From contig NZ_CATKVU010000006.1 of the NCBI RefSeq assembly GCF_949820605.1, positions 3,011,001 through 3,075,000 on the forward strand: DNA of 64,000 bases. Direction: 5' to 3'. The stretch comes from Segatella copri (lineage in GTDB: Bacteria > Bacteroidota > Bacteroidia > Bacteroidales > Bacteroidaceae). Both the position numbers and the translations under genes were made by a program. The notes beneath the pieces are model-generated. The model did not search any database and had not been told where the DNA came from. It saw only the letters and a list, made by a program, of their open reading frames with translations. This document shows, piece after piece, positions 35,115 to 43,979 of the stretch (positions within the stretch are counted from its first letter, which is position 1; every line of letters starts with the position of its first letter).

Positions 35115-36473
35115 TCAACATTGCAGATTCTCTGTTGTGAGATGTGATTTATGACCTATCTCCTTATGAATTCGGACAGCAAAGAACAGTGTCATTAAAG
35201 TTGCAAAGACGTCGGCAATAGGCTGTGCATAAAGCACTCCATTTAGTTCCCAATACGATGGAAGCAGCAATATTATAGGGATAAAAAACAAACCTTGCCG
35301 TCCGATGTTTAGCAGAAGACTTTGCCTTGCTCTTCCGATTGCCATATATAGTGTGGAATACACAAATTGGAATCCGAAAGTGAAGAACATAATCGTATTG
35401 GCTCTAAGCGCAATTCTTGCTATTTCCTGCATTGTTTCGTCTTTACCGAAACAACTGATGATAGGAGAGGTAAAAATGACTATAAGAATACTCCAGAGCA
35501 CACAAAACGAGGTTGAGAGTATCAGAGAACAGCACACCGCTTCCCTTAATCTTTGAAAATTGCCTGCCCCGTAGTTATAGCCTGCCATAGGTTGGAGTCC
35601 TTTTACAAATCCGAAGACCACGTTTGTTCCCAATGTGACGATTTTCAGGACGATACCCACAGCCGCAACAGCCTCTGCCCCATATTTCACAGCGGCTTTC
35701 TGCAACAAACAGATGGAAAGGGTCTGGAGTAGTTGCAAAAAGAGCATAGAGATACCAATCTTAATGATGTCTGCGTATATTCTTATCGTGGGAGCGAACA
35801 AGGCAAGAGATACTTTTACCTCTGCTTTCGTAAGGAAACGGATGTAAATAGCTGTCGTGATGATTCTTGAAAGAATAGTTGCCCATGCAGCACCTTCCAC
35901 ACCCCAATTGAAAGTGTATATAAACAAGGGGTCTAATGCAACATTAACGATAGAGCCGATGATCATTGCCGACGCAGATGTCTTCGACGCACCTTGTGAA
36001 ACAATGATATTGGACATGGACACATTCAATGTCCCTATGACACAACTGATGATAAAAAGCCTACCGTAGGATTCTGCCAAACTTATCATCTCCTCGTTTG
36101 CTCCCATGAAAAGTAGGATGTCCGGCAGGAACGCATTGCACACAAGGGCAATGAGAGCTGCCAACATCACAGAGGTTATCACTGAGACGGAAGCGACCTG
36201 ACTTGCCTTGACAACCTGTTTCGCTCCCAACAGACGGGATATATACACTCCGCCTCCGACACCGAACATCAGTCCTATCCCAAGAAATAACAACGATATA
36301 GGGAAAACAACCGATACAGCGGCGACAGGAAGAGTTCCAAGACGTGCAACCCAAAAAGTATCTACCACATTGTATATTGCCATAATCAGCATTGCGATGA
36401 CAATAGGTATCCCCAACTTTGTCAGGGCTTTCATCATACTTCCTTCTCGCAAAATATTAACAGCGTTGTTCAT
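35115..36473 (-). CDS. MATE family multidrug efflux transporter
   Basis: The 452-residue protein has twelve predicted membrane helices in two similar halves. Family marks are IPIVIAMLIMAIYNVVDTFWVARLG in the first helices, GIGLMFGVGGGVYISRLLGAK, and KGLQPMAGYNYGAGNF at the start of the second half. MATE proteins export cationic drugs and metabolites in exchange for Na+ or H+. It is cargo of the composite transposon and lies 95 bases downstream of the AraC gene on the same strand, so that regulator probably controls it. Confidence 0.93.
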   Translation of the reverse strand: MNNAVNILREGSMMKALTKLGIPIVIAMLIMAIYNVVDTFWVARLGTLPVAAVSVVFPISLLFLGIGLMFGVGGGVYISRLLGAKQVVKASQVASVSVITSVMLAALIALVCNAFLPDILLFMGANEEMISLAESYGRLFIISCVIGTLNVSMSNIIVSQGASKTSASAMIIGSIVNVALDPLFIYTFNWGVEGAAWATILSRIITTAIYIRFLTKAEVKVSLALFAPTIRIYADIIKIGISMLFLQLLQTLSICLLQKAAVKYGAEAVAAVGIVLKIVTLGTNVVFGFVKGLQPMAGYNYGAGNFQRLREAVCCSLILSTSFCVLWSILIVIFTSPIISCFGKDETMQEIARIALRANTIMFFTFGFQFVYSTLYMAIGRARQSLLLNIGRQGLFFIPIILLLPSYWELNGVLYAQPIADVFATLMTLFFAVRIHKEIGHKSHLTTENLQC

Positions 36474-36568
36474 TCTTATAATCCTTTCTTTTTAAGTGAA
36501 TAAATTTCGCTGCAAAGGTACGGTGAAATACAAACTTTCACAATAGACGGACAACGGTAATGATAGCA

Positions 36569-37417
36569 CTATTCGTGGTAAGTCCTTCTGAAGAGCGTGG
36601 GAGAAACGCCTGCAACCTTGGTAAACAGCCGTGTGAAGTAGGAGTAATCGTTAAAGCCTAAACTATGTGCAATCTCTTTGATGGAATCTGTAGTATAGAC
36701 CAATTGACGTTTAGCCAACAAAATAATCTCGTTTTGGATATGGTGGCTCACACTTGTCCCCAGAACAGAATTTACAGCTTCATTCAGGTAGGCAACGGTA
36801 ATGTTCAGCCGCCCGGCATAGAATGATGGCGAACGTTTGCTTCGGATATTGCTTTCCAACAAATCCCGAAATTCCCATACTATTTCCTTGTGTCTGGTCA
36901 CTGTCCCCTGCAATTTGGATTGAGCTATCGTTGCATTTACAATGTTCTCCACGACTAACCCTACAATGACGGTGGTCAGTCGCTGAACGACTGCTTTGGC
37001 AGATGGATTTTCCATGCCACTCAGTTTGCTGTCAAGAAGTGATAATAATAGTTTCTGTTCCGGTATGTCGGATAGTTGTATTTGAGGGCGACCGTATCTC
37101 TCAAGCGTTCGTTTTTCCTCCTTATCCACCAATATCGAGTCGATAACCAGAAATTTTGCAGAAAGATTGGAAGCGTCGATGATACGATGCACCTGCCCGG
37201 GTAGAATGATAGCCAGACTTCCTTTCCCGAAAGTGTATTCCTCGAAATCAATATTCAGACAGCATTGCCCACCCTCTATGAAGCCAAAGAAATAATAATC
37301 GTCGGTATGAGAAAAGGCGTATCTGTCTGAAGATGCCGATGTCCGAGAGATGACGGTCTTCAGATAGACTCCGAAATCTGAGAGTTGTGAACTTCTATGG
37401 ATAGGTAACCGAGACAT
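36569..37417 (-). CDS. AraC-family transcriptional regulator next to the MATE gene
   Basis: The 282-residue protein has an N-terminal cupin-like sensing domain (about 30-100, FFGFIEGGQCCLNIDF, GSLAIILPGQVHRI) and a C-terminal double helix-turn-helix (SIKEIAHSLGFNDYSYFTRLF, then AGVSPTLFR). The frame is open up to 37510, but everything beyond 37421 is IS1380 sequence, so I start at MSRLPIHRSS (37417), four bases from the IS end. The native promoter has thus been lost or was never part of the unit, and transcription must come from the IS. The likely target is the MATE gene. Confidence 0.88.
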   Translation of the reverse strand: MSRLPIHRSSQLSDFGVYLKTVISRTSASSDRYAFSHTDDYYFFGFIEGGQCCLNIDFEEYTFGKGSLAIILPGQVHRIIDASNLSAKFLVIDSILVDKEEKRTLERYGRPQIQLSDIPEQKLLLSLLDSKLSGMENPSAKAVVQRLTTVIVGLVVENIVNATIAQSKLQGTVTRHKEIVWEFRDLLESNIRSKRSPSFYAGRLNITVAYLNEAVNSVLGTSVSHHIQNEIILLAKRQLVYTTDSIKEIAHSLGFNDYSYFTRLFTKVAGVSPTLFRRTYHE

Positions 37418-37420
37418 ATA

Positions 37421-37984
37421 CCTTAATTCCGCAACACTATAAATTTTAACTTTTATAATCCCCTGAGCAACAAAAAGTTGTTCAGGATTTTGCCATGTCA
37501 GAAATTTCACTTATCTTAGTGTTGCAAAATAAAAACAAACAAAATTCTGAATGACATGGCAAAAGTACAAATAAAATCCGAGAAACTCACTCCTTTTGGG
37601 GGATTTTTTCTATTATGGAGCAATTTGATGCTCTTTTAGCTCAAACCATAGATTCCTCCTTGGGATTGAGATGCACTATGTTTGGTTATCAATATAGCGA
37701 GATTCTACGCTCTCTGATCCTGCGAAATGGATTAAGACATCACGTAGGCATGTATTGAACATTTACTCAGACAACTATGCTTATGCCAACCTGTTCAAGA
37801 CAGACTTTGGTTAAAGGCCATGCTTTTCTGGTTAAACCGGCGTATTACCTCAAGTCGCTTTATGGGGTAAGGGGATTTTGTGTTTACGACGTTTCTGTTA
37901 TGCCCAAGGAATATGTACAATAAAAGAATTTTTGTCGTTTTACAGGTAAATTCCCACGAAACCCTATAGGTTGCAGATTTGAGG
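37421..37984 (+). mobile_element. IS1380-family remnant, right copy
   Basis: This 564-bp remnant has the same two ends as the left copy but a larger internal deletion: the frame runs from MAKVQIKSEKLTPFGG-like sequence to about SEILRSL, then jumps to the terminal part. It is a MITE-like derivative. GAAAA follows it at 37985-37989, the outer target duplication. Confidence 0.82.
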
Positions 37985-38001
37985 GAAAATAAGTTTTGCC
38001 A

Positions 38002-38032
38002 CAAAGGTAAGATTTATTTTCGGATTATGCAA
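38002..38032 (-). promoter_or_regulatory. Orphaned promoter of the unknown 460-residue gene
   Basis: On the minus strand, TTG (38032-38030), 20 bases, then TACCTTTG (38009-38002). Once the composite transposon and one GAAAA are removed, this stands about 40 bases before the start codon at 33994. It now reads into the right IS remnant. Confidence 0.7.
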
Positions 38033-38133
38033 GGATATGCGCTTGTTTTTCCTCTTTTTTCCCCATACTTTTCCCCGTAGCCCCCTTGTTTCTTCCCTAA
38101 TTTCAGAAAAGTAGCGGGAAGGTGGCGGGGAAA

Positions 38134-38165
38134 TTTGGAATCGGCGAAGGGAAGTATTAACTTTG
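38134..38165 (+). promoter_or_regulatory. Promoter of the VirE-like gene
   Basis: TTTG at 38134-38137, 20 bases, then TAACTTTG at 38158-38165. Transcription would start near 38172 and give a leader of about 200 bases that contains the left 107-bp repeat. Confidence 0.7.
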
Positions 38166-38212
38166 CAATCGAAAACGAAAGAGCGGCGAAATGCTGAACC
38201 ATGAATGAGCTG

Positions 38213-38319
38213 AAACTCTTCACTCTTCACCTGAAGCCCGGAAATGCCCATAAACAGAGGGGTTTCGAGGGGTGAAGAGATAGAGACAACTCTTCACCCA
38301 CTCTTCACCACTCTTCACC
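38213..38319 (+). repeat. 107-bp repeat, left of the VirE-like gene
   Basis: The repeat reads AAACTCTTCACTCTTCACC, a core with GGAAATGCCCATAAACAGAGG, GGGTGAAGAG, then three CTCTTCACC units. It is about 85-90% identical, in inverted orientation, to 39661-39768. It lies in the 5' leader of the gene. Confidence 0.85.
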
Positions 38320-38372
38320 TTATTATATATAAGGGCTAAAAGATGATTATTATTAACTAAAAAAATTAATAT

Positions 38373-39638
38373 ATGAACAAAGTTACAGCTTTATCGTCAT
38401 CAGATAAGATGACAAACGAAATTTCAGCACTCTCTCTTGTTGAGAGTTTTCTCGATGAGTATTATCTCTTCCGTAGAAATGTGCTAAGTGGTAAAACCGA
38501 GTATCTCACTCTCTCAAAGAATGAGGACGAAACAGAGGAGCCCGTAGAAGAGGAACCGGAAACCGGTGGGGAAGAGGAGGAATCTTCTGACTCAACCTGG
38601 AAGGTGCTGACTCCGGAGGCTTTCAATTCTATCGTCCGTCATGCCAAGCGGTTGGGTGTGGGAGGCAAGAAGTCGCCCCGACAGGATATTGAGGAGTTCG
38701 TACGTTCTGAAGAGGTTCCGGAGTTTGACCCTATCAGGGAATATCTCGAAAACCTGCCTGAATGGGATGGAAAGAACCATGTGGCTGAACTCTTTGGCAG
38801 GATTCCGGGGCTTACAAGTGAACAGTTGGGATGGTGCGCCACCTGGCTCCGTTCAGCTGTCGCCCACTGGTTGCAGATGGATATGTTTCATGGCAACGAA
38901 ACCACTCCTGTGCTTATCGGCAAGCAGGGTTGCGGCAAGAGTACCTTTGCCTATCGCCTGCTGCCGGATCATCTGCGCCAGTATTTCCTCGACCACATCA
39001 ACTTTGCCAATAAGTTTGACTCCGAGATGGCGCTCACTCATAATCTCTTTGTCAACATAGATGAGTTTGCGAATATGGGACCATCGCAGCAGGGCAAGCT
39101 GAAGCAGATGCTTTCGAAGGTGAAGGTGAACGGGCGCCCTATCTTCGGCAAGTGTCAGGATGACCGTCCGCGTTACGCTTCCTTCCTGGCAACTACCAAT
39201 GATGAGCATCCGCTCTGCGACCCTACGGGTAGCCGCCGATTCGTCTGTCTGCACATTCCGGCAGGTGAATATATCGACAACGGTTCCCCCATCATTTATG
39301 ACCAGCTCTATGCACAAGTTATGTATGAGCTTTGCCATAAGAAGACGCCTTACTGGTTTACCAATGCCGAGGTGGACCGTATCCAGAAGTGCAATCTTCC
39401 TTTCTTCAAGGTAGATGATTTTGAGTCGATGCTGAAGAGCTGTTTCCGTGTTCCTGAGGAGAATGAAACGGGCGAATGGCTCATCTGTTCGGATGTTTTC
39501 GAGGTTCTTCACGAAAGATTTCCGATGCTGATCAGTAATCTGAGTACCAAGATTCGCATAGGCCAGTCGCTCAAACTCCTGGGGTGCAAGATGAAGCATA
39601 CCAAGAAGGGTCAGGCCTATCTGCTTGTAAGAATCTGA
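38373..39638 (+). CDS. VirE-family P-loop protein (primase/helicase-like)
   Basis: The 421-residue protein belongs to the virulence-associated E family, related to the superfamily-3-like helicase half of phage and plasmid primases. Visible parts are an acidic linker (about 50-72), PIREYLENLPEWDGKNHV before the ATPase, Walker A GKQGCGKS (183-190), Walker B LFVNIDEF, and the sensor/arginine region LATTNDEHPL and DPTGSRRF. It lacks a catalytic primase domain. In Bacteroidota such genes occur on and off mobile elements, and their job is not known. The gene is bracketed by 107-bp inverted repeats and followed by a DUF6078-like gene. Confidence 0.88.
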   Translation: MNKVTALSSSDKMTNEISALSLVESFLDEYYLFRRNVLSGKTEYLTLSKNEDETEEPVEEEPETGGEEEESSDSTWKVLTPEAFNSIVRHAKRLGVGGKKSPRQDIEEFVRSEEVPEFDPIREYLENLPEWDGKNHVAELFGRIPGLTSEQLGWCATWLRSAVAHWLQMDMFHGNETTPVLIGKQGCGKSTFAYRLLPDHLRQYFLDHINFANKFDSEMALTHNLFVNIDEFANMGPSQQGKLKQMLSKVKVNGRPIFGKCQDDRPRYASFLATTNDEHPLCDPTGSRRFVCLHIPAGEYIDNGSPIIYDQLYAQVMYELCHKKTPYWFTNAEVDRIQKCNLPFFKVDDFESMLKSCFRVPEENETGEWLICSDVFEVLHERFPMLISNLSTKIRIGQSLKLLGCKMKHTKKGQAYLLVRI

Positions 39639-39660
39639 AAATATAGCTAAGCGGCAGATG

Positions 39661-39768
39661 GGTGAAGAGTGGTGAAGAGTGGGTGAAGAGTGAGAAACAA
39701 CTCTTCACCCCTCGAATCCCCTCTGTTTATCGGCATTTCCGGGGGTTAGGTGAAGAGTGAAGAGTTTT
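39661..39768 (-). repeat. 108-bp repeat, right of the VirE-like gene (inverted copy)
   Basis: Reverse-complemented, it has the same parts as 38213-38319 (core GGAAATGCCGATAAACAGAGG). The pair flanks the gene as inverted repeats, so the mRNA could loop the coding region between two pairing ends, and the DNA could invert or move as a unit. Confidence 0.85.
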
Positions 39769-39948
39769 TCGCAGTTCCTTTCTTAAATTTCTTTCTCAGG
39801 CTTTTCCGATAGCTGTCTGACTAGAACAGCCCACTGTTCTCATAGCGGCTAGTTGGCTGTCTGTGGTTCGCCAGTTGGCTGTTTGCCGATAACAGCCTCT
39901 CAATCTTTCGAAGAAAAAATTATTTATCCAACTTAAAAAATAAAGAAC
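39769..39948. other. 180-bp gap with short repeats
   Basis: The gap contains AGTTGGCTGT twice (in TAGTTGGCTGTCTGTGG and CAGTTGGCTGTTTGCC) and the small hairpin GAACAG-CCCA-CTGTTC. No gene or promoter is clear. Confidence 0.4.
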
Positions 39949-40401
39949 ATGAACAATATTTCAATCCATTCCATTGATACGGTATGTCTCAAGGAGGCGT
40001 GCCCGGTACATCACCTTTGTGCTCGTTTTGAGCGTTATCAGAAGTTGCGTAAGTCGGAGAAGGTATTCAGTATTCTGAACCCGGACCATATAGCCTGCAG
40101 CGAGCAGGGCTGCGCCTATCGTCTTCAGAAGAAGATCATACGCATGGCACGCGGATTCCGCCGCATGTTCGGTACGATACCTTCTGCCAATACGCCTCAT
40201 TTCTGGCACTTTTCGCCCTATATCAGCGAAAGCACCTATTGCAAGGCGAAGCGCGGCGCCATCCTCATCGCACCCGATATGCAGCAGAAATTACTGCGTC
40301 TCTTCGAGCAGAATGGCGCCGATATCAGCATCGGTTTTGATGAATATGTAGAGCAGGAGGGCTATGAAGAAGTAGATACCGCAAACTGTAAAAAAATATA
40401 A
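39949..40401 (+). CDS. DUF6078-like small protein
   Basis: The 150-residue protein resembles DUF6078 proteins as I remember them. Features are cysteines in the N-terminal half (CLKEACPVHHLCARFERY, then CSEQGCAYRL) that could bind metal, a basic stretch (KKIIRMARGFRRMFG) and YISESTYCKAKRGA. No signal peptide or membrane helix is seen. It follows the VirE-like gene with a 310-base gap. This pairing may be conserved, but its function is unknown. Confidence 0.6.
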   Translation: MNNISIHSIDTVCLKEACPVHHLCARFERYQKLRKSEKVFSILNPDHIACSEQGCAYRLQKKIIRMARGFRRMFGTIPSANTPHFWHFSPYISESTYCKAKRGAILIAPDMQQKLLRLFEQNGADISIGFDEYVEQEGYEEVDTANCKKI

Positions 40402-40486
40402 TTTTTGCCATCTTTTAGCGGTAATGAAACAGATTTTTATTATTTTTGTTTTCTGAATTTTACAACTAAACAATAAGAAATAGATT

Positions 40487-41278
40487 ATGCGTGTTATTAT
40501 CGAAAAAGATTATGAGAAGCTGTCAAAGTGGGCAGCTGATCATGTAGTTGAAACAATTAACAGATTTCAACCAACTGCTGAACGTCCTTTTGTTCTGGGT
40601 TTGCCAACCGGTTCTTCACCTCAGGGCATGTATGCCAATCTGGTAAAGGCGGTAAAAGAAGGCAAGGTTTCGTTCAAGCATGTCATCACCTTCAATATGG
40701 ATGAATATGTAGGTTTGCCGGAATCTCATCCTGAGAGCTATCACTCTTTCATGGCTACCAATCTCTTCAATCATATCGACTGTCCTAAGGAGAATATTCA
40801 TATCCTGAACGGTAATGCCGAGAACCTGGAAGAGGAGTGCCGTCATTATGAGCAGATGATAGAAGAAGCGGGTGGCATCGACCTCTTTATCGGTGGTATC
40901 GGTCCTGATGGCCATATCGCTTTCAACGAGCCATTCTCTTCTCTAACCTCCCGCACACGAGTAAAGACGCTCACTACAGACACCAAGATTGCCAACTCCC
41001 GTTTCTTCGATAATGATCCTGAGAAGGTACCTAGTCTGGCTCTGACCGTAGGTGTGGGTACCGTGATGGCTGCCCGAGAGGTAATGATTCTCTGCAACGG
41101 TCATAACAAGGCCCGCGCCCTGCAGGCTGCCATCGAAGGTCCTGTTACCCAGGCTTGGACCATCAGCGCTCTGCAGCAGCACCAGCATGGCATCATCGTT
41201 TGTGATGAGATTGCCTGCGATGAACTGAAGGTGGGTACTTACCGTTACTTCAAGGATATCGAAAAGGATAATCTCTAG
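40487..41278 (+). CDS. nagB: Glucosamine-6-phosphate deaminase
   Basis: The 263-residue enzyme converts glucosamine 6-phosphate to fructose 6-phosphate and ammonia, feeding amino sugars into glycolysis. Catalytic blocks are FNMDEYVGL (the acid/base Asp), [14 protein letters not shown] (His and Glu of the active site) and the phosphate loop [12 protein letters not shown]. The length is standard for the family (about 260-270). It is a lone gene with a strong terminator and no nagA or transporter nearby. Confidence 0.97.
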   Translation: MRVIIEKDYEKLSKWAADHVVETINRFQPTAERPFVLGLPTGSSPQGMYANLVKAVKEGKVSFKHVITFNMDEYVGLPESHPESYHSFMATNLFNHIDCPKENIHILNGNAENLEEECRHYEQMIEEAGGIDLFIGGIGPDGHIAFNEPFSSLTSRTRVKTLTTDTKIANSRFFDNDPEKVPSLALTVGVGTVMAAREVMILCNGHNKARALQAAIEGPVTQAWTISALQQHQHGIIVCDEIACDELKVGTYRYFKDIEKDNL

Positions 41279-41314
41279 CATATAGCTAGGGACGATTTCG
41301 TGGAAAATAAAAAT

Positions 41315-41351
41315 AGCGGCATTTCTCTATCTCAGGGAAATGCCGCTTTTA
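41315..41351 (+). terminator. Intrinsic terminator after nagB
   Basis: AGCGGCATTTC (41315-41325) pairs with GAAATGCCGCT (41337-41347) and is followed by TTTT. It overlaps the end of the broken ATPase gene on the other strand. Confidence 0.85.
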
Positions 41352-41830
41352 ACATGAAAATATGAAGTATATCCCTTGACCCATAGAAACTCCTCGAAGT
41401 CCATGGAGTGCATGGTATAGTCTTCTTTATATCCCACGCTGTTGGATTCTATCTCCCGATAGTTGATGCCCATGAGGGAGCCAGAGCAAATCACATCATA
41501 TCTTCCATCAATCTTGAACGCCTTTAGGGAGGTGGCGCAAGCCGGACAGTCTTGCATCTCATCGAAGAAAATGAGCGTGTTGCCTGGTTCTAGTTTAATG
41601 GAAGGGTCGATGAAGGTTAATGCTCTTGTAATGGAGTCTACATCATATCCTTCTTCGAAGATTGCCTTGTATTTTTGTTGTAGCACAAAGTTGATGGCAA
41701 CTACATTTTTATAGTTGCTATTAGCAAATTGCATGATGGAGGCAGTCTTTCTTATTTGTCGTGCTCCCTTGACGATAAGAGGCATTCTGTTCTCATTTTC
41801 TCTCCATTTTTTGAGAAATTTATCTACGTA
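41327..41830 (-). pseudogene. Decayed AAA_14 ATPase fragment
   Basis: The frame begins in the family's N-terminal region (DKFLKKWRENENRMPLIVKG), but a frameshift separates it from a usable start. The Walker A motif reads GARQIRKT, with Arg for the essential Gly. Walker B (LIFFDEMQDC) is still visible. It ends after about 150 residues at SGISLR, without the rest of the ATPase or the DUF4143 part. It is one of several dead members of this family in the window. Confidence 0.8.
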
Positions 41831-41959
41831 ATAACTTCATAATCAGTTCGTTTTGGTTGTAAAGGTACTACTTTTTTACAAAATTTCAAGGAAATCTGAT
41901 GAAAAAATTACAAAATTCCAAGGTGTTTGTTGCTCTTTATCACATTTTCTTAAAATGGC

Positions 41960-41990
41960 TTTTGCTAATGGGATTTTTTTATTATCTTTG
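41960..41990 (+). promoter_or_regulatory. Promoter of the TPR/HTH regulator
   Basis: TTTG at 41960-41963, 19 bases, then TATCTTTG at 41983-41990. The start codon is at 42048. Confidence 0.7.
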
Positions 41991-42047
41991 CAACCTGTAT
42001 ACATTTCCGTTTGGGATTACGCTTGATAAACAAAACTAATTTAGAGC

Positions 42048-43802
42048 ATGAAACATAGATGGATATATCTCGTTCTGCTTTTGGTTGCCATTGTTTCTTG
42101 TACGGGTAATAAGAGATATGACAATTTGATGCAGCGAGCAGACAGCATTATGGATAGTAACGATGACTCGGCGAAAGTTGCCATCGAGTTATTGGACAAG
42201 GTGAAGCCCCAGTTGGATGACTTTACCAAAGGGCAGCGTATGCGTTATGAACTGCTCTATCATAAAGCTATGAACAAGGCTTGCATCACGTTCACATCTG
42301 ATACCGTGATGAAGGAGGTCGTGGATTATTATGACCATCATGGTTCGGCTAATGAGCGGATGCTAGCCAACTATGTGTTGGGCTGCGTGTATAGAGACAT
42401 GCATGAGGCACCGATGGCATTGGAGTATTATAATAAAGCGACGGAGCAAGCCGATACCACTGCCGCAGATTGTGACTATGGCACGCTTTATAGAGTATAC
42501 AGCCAGATGGGTTTTCTCTTTAGTAAGCAATATTTACCTTATCAAGAGTTGAATGCTTTTGATAAGGCGGAGAAGTATGCCTATTTGGCAAAGGACACCT
42601 TCAATGCTATCGTAAATTACCAAAATCAAGGAGAAGTCTATGATTTTTTAGGAAAAAAAGATTCGGCTATTGCTATAAATTTACAGGCAGCGAAGTTGTT
42701 TAAAAAACATGGCAACGATTATGCAGCAGCCATTGCTTTTGGATGTAATTACAAATATTATATTGAAAAGAAAGATTCTATTAATGCAAAGAAAGCTTTT
42801 GAGGCTTACAACTCTACAGGATATGAAGGCAATTCTAATTATGAAGATGCCAAAGCGTATGTATTATACCAAAAGGGAACTTATTATCTGTTTGTAAATA
42901 AACAGGACTCTGCCTATGATAATCTATCCCTAAGTTTTAAAATATGTAAATCATATAGTATTAAAGCTGCTACGACCAAAGCCTTAGCTCAATATTATGC
43001 AAAGGTTAATCAACCGGCAATGGCTATGAAGTATGCCTTGCAAAGTTCTGAGTATAATGACTCGGATTTGATAGAAGCCAGGAAGACTCAGTTACAGCAA
43101 GTTCAAGCCATGTACGATTATAGCAGAAACCAAGAAATAGCCAAAAATGCAGAGCAGAAAGCTGAACGCAGTACTCGGATGAACTATATGATAGTTTTAT
43201 CTTGTCTCATGCTCTTTTTACTGCTTTCTTATATCTATAGGAAACAAATTGCTATTAAGAAAAAGAAAATAGCCGTCTCAAAACTATTATATGAAGATAG
43301 TTTACTTAACCTTAAAAGGTTACAAGATGAAAGAGCCAAACTTGTTGCAGAAAACGACAATAAATTAGCTCAAGTCATCATGGAAAAAGAAAATACCATC
43401 AGTAAATTAAAAGCTGAAATAACTCATATACAAGAAAGATACTCGCTATCTTCTGTGTCAGATGCCGATTTAATATTAAAAGATTCTTCTATTTATAAGA
43501 AAATTAAATTTATAGAGGTGCATCCTAAGGAGAAAATGTGTGAGGAAGATTGGAAAGAGTTAGCTGATACAATAGAGGAAGTGGTTCCTAACTTCATTCC
43601 TGTATTGAAAAATAAACTTAATGATAAAGACTACCAAATTTGTTTATTGGTTAGATTAGGTTTCTCTACATCCTTGGTAGCAAGACTGCTAGGACTATCA
43701 GATGCAGCAATCTCAAAAAGCAGGAAAACAATGTTGAAAAAGATATGTAGAAAAGAAGGCAAGCCAAAAGAATTTGATGAGTATATTCTACAAATTCAAT
43801 AA
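42048..43802 (+). CDS. Membrane-bound regulator: TPR domain, membrane helix, coiled coil, HTH
   Basis: The 584-residue protein has an N-terminal signal/anchor ending in VAIVSC (Cys18, a possible lipobox), about 350 residues of tetratricopeptide-type helices (for example YVLGCVYRDMHEAPMALEYY and YQKGTYYLF), one strong membrane helix near 380-400 (MIVLSCLMLFLLLSYIY), a basic coiled coil (RLQDERAKLVAENDNK) and a C-terminal helix-turn-helix (NDKDYQICLLVRLGFS, VARLLGLSDAAISKSR) at about 525-568. The domain order suggests that the TPR part faces the periplasm and the HTH the cytoplasm. The next genes encode small secreted proteins and are likely targets. I know no characterised member by name. Confidence 0.82.
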   Translation: MKHRWIYLVLLLVAIVSCTGNKRYDNLMQRADSIMDSNDDSAKVAIELLDKVKPQLDDFTKGQRMRYELLYHKAMNKACITFTSDTVMKEVVDYYDHHGSANERMLANYVLGCVYRDMHEAPMALEYYNKATEQADTTAADCDYGTLYRVYSQMGFLFSKQYLPYQELNAFDKAEKYAYLAKDTFNAIVNYQNQGEVYDFLGKKDSAIAINLQAAKLFKKHGNDYAAAIAFGCNYKYYIEKKDSINAKKAFEAYNSTGYEGNSNYEDAKAYVLYQKGTYYLFVNKQDSAYDNLSLSFKICKSYSIKAATTKALAQYYAKVNQPAMAMKYALQSSEYNDSDLIEARKTQLQQVQAMYDYSRNQEIAKNAEQKAERSTRMNYMIVLSCLMLFLLLSYIYRKQIAIKKKKIAVSKLLYEDSLLNLKRLQDERAKLVAENDNKLAQVIMEKENTISKLKAEITHIQERYSLSSVSDADLILKDSSIYKKIKFIEVHPKEKMCEEDWKELADTIEEVVPNFIPVLKNKLNDKDYQICLLVRLGFSTSLVARLLGLSDAAISKSRKTMLKKICRKEGKPKEFDEYILQIQ

Positions 43803-43905
43803 TTTTGTGCATAGTAAATTTTGGGTAAAATACTTTGGTAAATGCTTAAAGTTGAATTATTTATGTGAAAGGTAAAAAATAGGTAAATTTTAAATTGATG
43901 ATTTA

Positions 43906-43937
43906 TTTGTGTGTTTCGTTGTAAATTTGTACTTTTG
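43906..43937 (+). promoter_or_regulatory. Promoter of the DUF3244-like gene
   Basis: TTTG at 43906-43909, 20 bases, then TACTTTTG at 43930-43937. It is a textbook Bacteroidota promoter, 42 bases before ATG 43980. Confidence 0.8.
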
Positions 43938-43979
43938 CAGCAAAGTTTTGAATAAACTATAATCAAAAAATATTGTAAT

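Larger units (their letters stand above)
34016..37984. mobile_element. Composite transposon: two IS1380-family remnants carrying MATE and AraC genes
   Basis: Two direct IS1380-type remnants enclose a MATE exporter and an AraC regulator. The outer ends start CCTTA-TTaCCGCAAC and finish GTTGC-GATTTGAGG, and the whole unit is flanked by GAAAA at 34011-34015 and 37985-37989. The inner ends do not share such a repeat. This is what one transposition of the full 3969-bp unit would leave. Neither IS copy encodes a complete transposase, so movement would need help in trans. Confidence 0.8.

Noticed and set aside
37418..37510. Longer N-terminus of the AraC regulator
   Set aside because: The extra residues are encoded by the IS1380 remnant and are not expected in homologues.
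38213..39768. The repeat-flanked VirE gene as a classical insertion sequence
   Set aside because: No target duplication or transposase motif is visible, and the repeats hold internal units unlike IS ends.
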